Assembly: GCF_010681825.2 (NCBI RefSeq)
Contig: NZ_CP066776.1
Location: 1,860,001-1,924,000 of the forward strand
Source of the DNA: Sulfuriroseicoccus oceanibius
Lineage (GTDB): Bacteria > Verrucomicrobiota > Verrucomicrobiia > Verrucomicrobiales > SLCJ01
Direction of reading: 5' to 3'
DNA length: 64,000 bases
The position numbers and the translations under genes were made by a program. This document shows positions 60,249-64,000 of this stretch, piece after piece (the stretch's first letter is position 1; each line of letters starts with the position of its first letter). The notes beneath the pieces are model-generated. The model was not told the DNA's origin and ran no database searches. It worked only from the letters and a program-made list of their open reading frames with translations.

Positions 60249-61523
60249 TTAGAGCTCCGGGTGGAGGCGCGATCGGGTTTTGCGGATCAATCGTTCACGC
60301 TCGGCTGCTTCCTTGTCGTCGGGTTCGATATCGCGGTGAACCCAGACGCTTTGGACGAGTCCGAGCAGGCCGAAGAGAGTTAGCAGGAACGTGCCCCCAT
60401 GACTGATGAATGGCAAGGGGATACCGGTGATTGGCATGATGAGCAAAGTCATGCCGATATTCTGGAAAACGTGGGCGAATAGCAGCAGCGCTACCGCCGC
60501 ACAGAGAATGCGGCCAATCGCATCCCTGCTCCAGAACGCGGTCACTAGAATCTGCAAAAGCAGCAAGGCGAATGCGAGGATGAGCAAGGTCGAGCCGACA
60601 AAACCATAGCGCTCGGCGATCACCGCGAAGATGAAGTCGGAGTGGGCGGCATTGAGCGAGATGAGTCCTTGTTCGTGGACGGAGGTGAGGCGTTCGTCGA
60701 TACGCGATTCGCGCAATGCGGGGTCGAGCACCTGTTCGGCTTCGGTGGCTTTGGTGGCGTTGTTTTCAAAGCCGGACCAGCCGCCGGATCCCACGGCCAT
60801 CGAGATGTTGTGGGCCGAGTAGCCTTCGTTGCGGATGTCGACCGGTTTATCCTGAGCCATCGCCAGGAAGACCTCGATCCGCGAGCGACGGGCGTCGTTG
60901 AGCGCGAAGAAGTAGAATGGCGGGATCGCGATCAGAGCGAGCAATGCCACCATGACGAGATGGCGGAACGGAATCCGCGCAACGATGCCAATGGCCGCCG
61001 CCACCGGGATCCAGACCAACGCCGAGCCGACGTCGCCCTGCAACAGAACGAGCAGGAACGGGATGCCGGTGAGCACCCCGAGCAGGGTCAAATTGAGGAA
61101 ATGGTTCTTGAAGAACGGATGGAGCTTGCGCAGCTCGGAGAATGTTACCGAGGCTGCCACCACGCAGCCCGCGATGGCGAGCTGCGACGGCTGGAACTTG
61201 AAGCCGCCAATTGCCAGCCAGCCTTTTGTATTGTTGATCTCCTGACCAAAAAGCAAAGCCGCAACCAACAGCCCCACCGATACTAGATAGGCCGGCGCGG
61301 CCACCCAGCGCAGCCAACGGTAGTCGACCATGCTGACGCCGAGGTAGACTGCGATGCCGACCAGCCCGTAGTGCATCTGCGAGCGCCACGTGTTTTGGAT
61401 CGCCTCCGATGGGTTGCTCTCCACCGCAATGCGGATGGCATGCAGGCCGAACACCCACAGACCGATGATCGTAGCGAGCATCAGCCAGTTGGTGGTCAGC
61501 AGCTTTTTGAAAAATGGAGTCAT
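60249..61523 (-). CDS. rodA: Rod-shape-determining RodA-like SEDS glycosyltransferase
   Basis: 424 residues with about ten helices. It shows GDVGSALVWIPVA, NAAHSDFIFAVIAERYGFVG and MPITGIPLPFISHGGTFLL, the conserved SEDS signature of RodA. It polymerises peptidoglycan during elongation with a class B PBP. Its position between thiG and thiH is odd, since the thi genes are otherwise contiguous. It is flanked by gaps of 28 and 46 bases and is probably transcribed with them. Confidence 0.94.
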   Translation of the reverse strand: MTPFFKKLLTTNWLMLATIIGLWVFGLHAIRIAVESNPSEAIQNTWRSQMHYGLVGIAVYLGVSMVDYRWLRWVAAPAYLVSVGLLVAALLFGQEINNTKGWLAIGGFKFQPSQLAIAGCVVAASVTFSELRKLHPFFKNHFLNLTLLGVLTGIPFLLVLLQGDVGSALVWIPVAAAIGIVARIPFRHLVMVALLALIAIPPFYFFALNDARRSRIEVFLAMAQDKPVDIRNEGYSAHNISMAVGSGGWSGFENNATKATEAEQVLDPALRESRIDERLTSVHEQGLISLNAAHSDFIFAVIAERYGFVGSTLLILAFALLLLQILVTAFWSRDAIGRILCAAVALLLFAHVFQNIGMTLLIMPITGIPLPFISHGGTFLLTLFGLLGLVQSVWVHRDIEPDDKEAAERERLIRKTRSRLHPEL

Positions 61524-61551
61524 GCGTGGGCCCGGCGGGGGAGTGGGCTCA

Positions 61552-62331
61552 TTATGAGTTCAAGAACGCAGTGAGCGGACTGGTCGCGCTCGCTTCGGTG
61601 AGCTGGCTGCCTTGGCCGGCCTCGAAGGCGGTGCGTCCCGCCTCCACGCCGAGGCGGAAGGCATTGGCCATGGCGACCGGGTTGTCCGCCACGGCGATGG
61701 CTGTGTTGACGAGCACGGCGTCGGCGCCCATTTCCATCGCTTCGGCGGCGTGGCTTGGTACACCGATCCCGGCGTCGACGACGACCGGCACGTTGGCTTG
61801 TTCGATGATGATCTCGATCTGGCGGCGGGTTTCGATTCCGCGGTTGGTTCCAATCGGCGCACCGAGAGGCATCACGGTCGCGCAGCCGGCTTCTTCCAAA
61901 TGCTTTGCCAGCACCGGGTCGGCGTTGATGTATGGCAACACGGTGAACCCTTCGTCCACGAGCGTGCGCGCTGCTTTGAGCGTCTCGATCGGGTCGGGGA
62001 GCAAATAGCGAGGGTCCGGGTGGATCTCGAGTTTCACCCACTTCGGCATTCCGGCAGTGGCGGCGAGGCGCGCCAGACGCACGGCTTCCTCAGCGTTCAT
62101 GGCGCCGCTTGTGTTCGGCAGCAGCAGGTAGCGCTCGGGGTCGATGAAGTCGAGGATGTTGGCAAATGGGTCGTTGCCGCCGGTGAGGTCGGCGCGGCGC
62201 AGGGCCACCGTGACAATTTCCGTGCCCGAGGCATCGAGCGCGTCGCGCATCGACTCATTGGACGGAAACTTGCCCGTGCCCAACATCAGGCGGGACGAGA
62301 ACGTGCGGTCGGCAATGGTCAGTGGGGTCAT
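61552..62331 (-). CDS. thiG: Thiazole synthase ThiG
   Basis: 259 residues. The sequence is typical: [61 protein letters not shown] (with the catalytic Lys just before), [15 protein letters not shown] and [20 protein letters not shown]. It forms the thiazole phosphate from DXP, 2-iminoacetate and ThiS thiocarboxylate. It leads the thiG-rodA-thiH-thiS cluster and follows hemQ by 45 bases. Confidence 0.97.
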   Translation of the reverse strand: MTPLTIADRTFSSRLMLGTGKFPSNESMRDALDASGTEIVTVALRRADLTGGNDPFANILDFIDPERYLLLPNTSGAMNAEEAVRLARLAATAGMPKWVKLEIHPDPRYLLPDPIETLKAARTLVDEGFTVLPYINADPVLAKHLEEAGCATVMPLGAPIGTNRGIETRRQIEIIIEQANVPVVVDAGIGVPSHAAEAMEMGADAVLVNTAIAVADNPVAMANAFRLGVEAGRTAFEAGQGSQLTEASATSPLTAFLNS

Positions 62332-62376
62332 GACAAGTGATCGGATCGGAGGTGAAACGATTGAGTCGAACCAGAA

Positions 62377-63237
62377 TTAGGCGCGCAAGCCAACCCGGGT
62401 GAACAATTGATCCAACGGCAGCTGGAGGCCGATGAAGAACTCGCCGAACTCACCGTAGCGGGCGCTCACTTCGTCGAAACGCATCTCGTAGACGATCGAT
62501 TTGATGTCGATCATGTCGTGCGCCAGGAGGGTGACACCCCATTCGTGGTCGTCGAGTCCGGTGGACCCGGTGATCAACTGAAGGATGCGCCCCTTGTAGC
62601 TCATGCCGGTGCGCTGGTGGCCACCCATGAGCTTCTTGCGCGCGGCAAAGTCGAGCGAGTACCAGTTGTCCTCGCCGCTGCGGCGCTTGCTCATTGGGTA
62701 GAAGCACATGATCGGCCAGTCCGGCAGCACAGGGTAGAGGCGGTGCTGGAGGTAGTGGGCCATGCGCGTTTTAAATGTCTCCATCTCGGTGGCGAACTCG
62801 TCCGACTCCGGATCCAGTCCGCGCTCGTTCTTCAACGTCTCGGCGTACTGCTCGTCGGTGGTCGTGTACTCGCTGCCCTCGGTCATCGAGAGGTAGCTGT
62901 AGACCGGCTGGAGCACGTCGGCGCCCAGTGCCGTGCCGATGCGCTTTTCGATCGCGTTGAGCTGGTGAAGCCCTGGGCAAAGAATCATCAAGCCGATGTC
63001 TGCCTTCGGCGAAACCATGCTGAAGGTGAGCACGTGAGTGTCCTTCTCGGAGCGGATCTCCTGAATGAGCTCGGTGAAGTCAGTCAGTGCTTCGATCTTC
63101 TCTTCAGGGCTGAAAAGCGACCACTGCGAGTGCTCGATACGGTAGAAAACGTGGAGCACGCACCATCCCTCGCGTGGGATCAGGTCGGCGTTGCCAATCG
63201 GGGCCGGTGTGTCGTTGGATGCTGATGGTCTGGACAT
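62377..63237 (-). CDS. hemQ: Chlorite-dismutase-family coproheme decarboxylase HemQ
   Basis: 286 residues. The family signature is present in the C-terminal half: FYPMSKRRSGEDNWYSLD, KKLMGGHQRTGMSYKGR, ITGSTGLDDHEWGVTLLA and VYEMRFDEVSARYGEFGEF. HemQ decarboxylates coproheme to heme b in the coproporphyrin-dependent pathway, so heme is probably made by that route. It lies upstream of thiG on the same strand with a 45-base gap. No other hem genes for this pathway are adjacent. Confidence 0.94.
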   Translation of the reverse strand: MSRPSASNDTPAPIGNADLIPREGWCVLHVFYRIEHSQWSLFSPEEKIEALTDFTELIQEIRSEKDTHVLTFSMVSPKADIGLMILCPGLHQLNAIEKRIGTALGADVLQPVYSYLSMTEGSEYTTTDEQYAETLKNERGLDPESDEFATEMETFKTRMAHYLQHRLYPVLPDWPIMCFYPMSKRRSGEDNWYSLDFAARKKLMGGHQRTGMSYKGRILQLITGSTGLDDHEWGVTLLAHDMIDIKSIVYEMRFDEVSARYGEFGEFFIGLQLPLDQLFTRVGLRA

Positions 63238-63359
63238 GGCGGTAATTCGAAAATGGATGGGAATTCGGGCCGCCAGCGGTCGGCGGCGGACTCAATGGCG
63301 GCACTATGCCAGATGTCGTGCTTTTTGCCACCGCGATCATTGCCCCGATTTGGCAAAGA

Positions 63360-64000
63360 TCACTTGGTAGCCGCAGGTTGGATGTCCCAAGGGATGCGCA
63401 GATGCGTCATCTCGGTGAACTCATCAATCCCCGCACGGGTGGACGGACCGCTCATCACGCGCACCGACCAGAACTCATCGCCGCGCACCTGGACGTCTTT
63501 AATCACCAGCATGCTGTCGATTCCAGCGGTAGAGCGAGTGGTGAGCTGTGCGTTACCGGTCTCGGTAAACGCGCCGTCGCGGACCACGAGGTTCAGTGTG
63601 TCCCCCTTTTGGCGGCCATTCACATCGTAGAAAAAGACACGCAGCACACCGGACGAGCCCGGTGCGACTTCCAGCTGAAGGCTCGGCTCCCAGTTGGGCT
63701 TCCCGTTCTCATCGAGTGTCGCCCAGTCGGCGCTCGCGGCGGTGAGAGTGAGTTGGCCGTGTTGGAGTGGCAATTCCGGCTCATCGATAATGCGGGGCTC
63801 GGCAGTGCCCGGAGCAAACCATCCCGGCGCTAACATCCCACCACAAAGCACGATCACGGCAACAATTACGATCGCCGTCAGCTTTTCGCGTAGCGACCAC
63901 GGGGTGCGCGGGGCGGCAACTTCGTCGTCGGCTTCCTCGGCATCATTCACGTCCGGCGCTGCATGCGCGCTGGCGGTGGTCGACTGCGGAGTCAGTGGAG
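63360..64000 (-). CDS. Membrane-anchored hypothetical protein, 5' end may lie outside the window
   Basis: A GTG at 63950 gives 196 residues, but the frame stays open to the window edge (Pro/Ser/Thr/Ala-rich), so the true start may be beyond it. One helix at about 24-43 (LTAIVIVAVIVLCGGMLAP) precedes a beta-rich domain with LPLQHGQLTLTAASADW, LQLEVAPGSSGVLRVFFYD, and DSMLVIKDVQVRGDEFWSV. No family is recognised. It is probably periplasmic. A 122-base gap separates it from hemQ, so it may be a separate transcript. Confidence 0.6.
   Translation of the reverse strand, partial: PLTPQSTTASAHAAPDVNDAEEADDEVAAPRTPWSLREKLTAIVIVAVIVLCGGMLAPGWFAPGTAEPRIIDEPELPLQHGQLTLTAASADWATLDENGKPNWEPSLQLEVAPGSSGVLRVFFYDVNGRQKGDTLNLVVRDGAFTETGNAQLTTRSTAGIDSMLVIKDVQVRGDEFWSVRVMSGPSTRAGIDEFTEMTHLRIPWDIQPAATK

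Overview
The window looks like a chromosomal segment of a Verrucomicrobiota (Verrucomicrobiae-type) bacterium. This is inferred from protein content: an SHD1-domain secreted protein, a MoxR/DUF58/BatA operon, HemQ, and RpiB-GlyA beside a YwlE-type phosphatase. GC content is fairly high and intergenic regions are full of modular repeats. No rRNA, CRISPR array or transposase gene is visible.

Positions 1 to about 18,700 are accessory DNA. They hold a Cas4-like DUF2779 nuclease cut by the window edge, a small VWA protein, two small orphan genes behind a candidate SAM-type riboswitch and terminator, a WYL regulator, and a secreted nuclease. Long gene-free blocks of shared repeat modules separate these genes. 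The centrepiece is a tightly packed seven-gene minus-strand operon (16,446 down to 6,608). It encodes a membrane protein, a 994-residue tubulin/FtsZ-superfamily GTPase, a substrate-binding/OmpA fusion, a MotA/ExbB-like protein with a long coiled tail, a MotB/OmpA-like protein, a zinc-finger protein, and an HNH nuclease with a sulfur-binding-domain-like N-terminus. The MotA/MotB-like pair with an HNH protein recalls Zorya type II anti-phage defence. The tubulin/OmpA part recalls the predicted membrane-remodelling system with FtsZ-like proteins, VWA and OmpA proteins. I know of no described system with this exact combination, and it is my main candidate for something new.

From 18,700 to 23,650 are envelope and unknown genes, a three-copy repeat array and a PhoA-like protein lacking several metal ligands. 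From 23,800 to 45,940 the content is mostly housekeeping: an Lrp/aminotransferase/CPBP/NadE cluster, rpoA-rplQ, zwf, an RpiB-GlyA fusion with an arginine-phosphatase-like gene, and an ECF sigma factor with a membrane protein that looks like a YfbK protein without its VWA domain. It continues with an L,D-transpeptidase, MarC, an M29 peptidase, an RfaE2-PurN fusion, tRNA-Ala, queF and hemW.

From 45,970 to 64,000 are a squalene/phytoene synthase, a thioredoxin-like protein, a second nuclease, a MITE-like element and an MscS channel. Two tRNA-Leu(AAG) genes flank a DUF3592 gene. The moxR-DUF58-batA-VWA operon, two identical tRNA-Asn genes, and a thiG-rodA-thiH-thiS cluster with hemQ upstream follow. 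Start codons were chosen by homology and spacing. Functional assignments rest on motif recognition by eye, without database searches.
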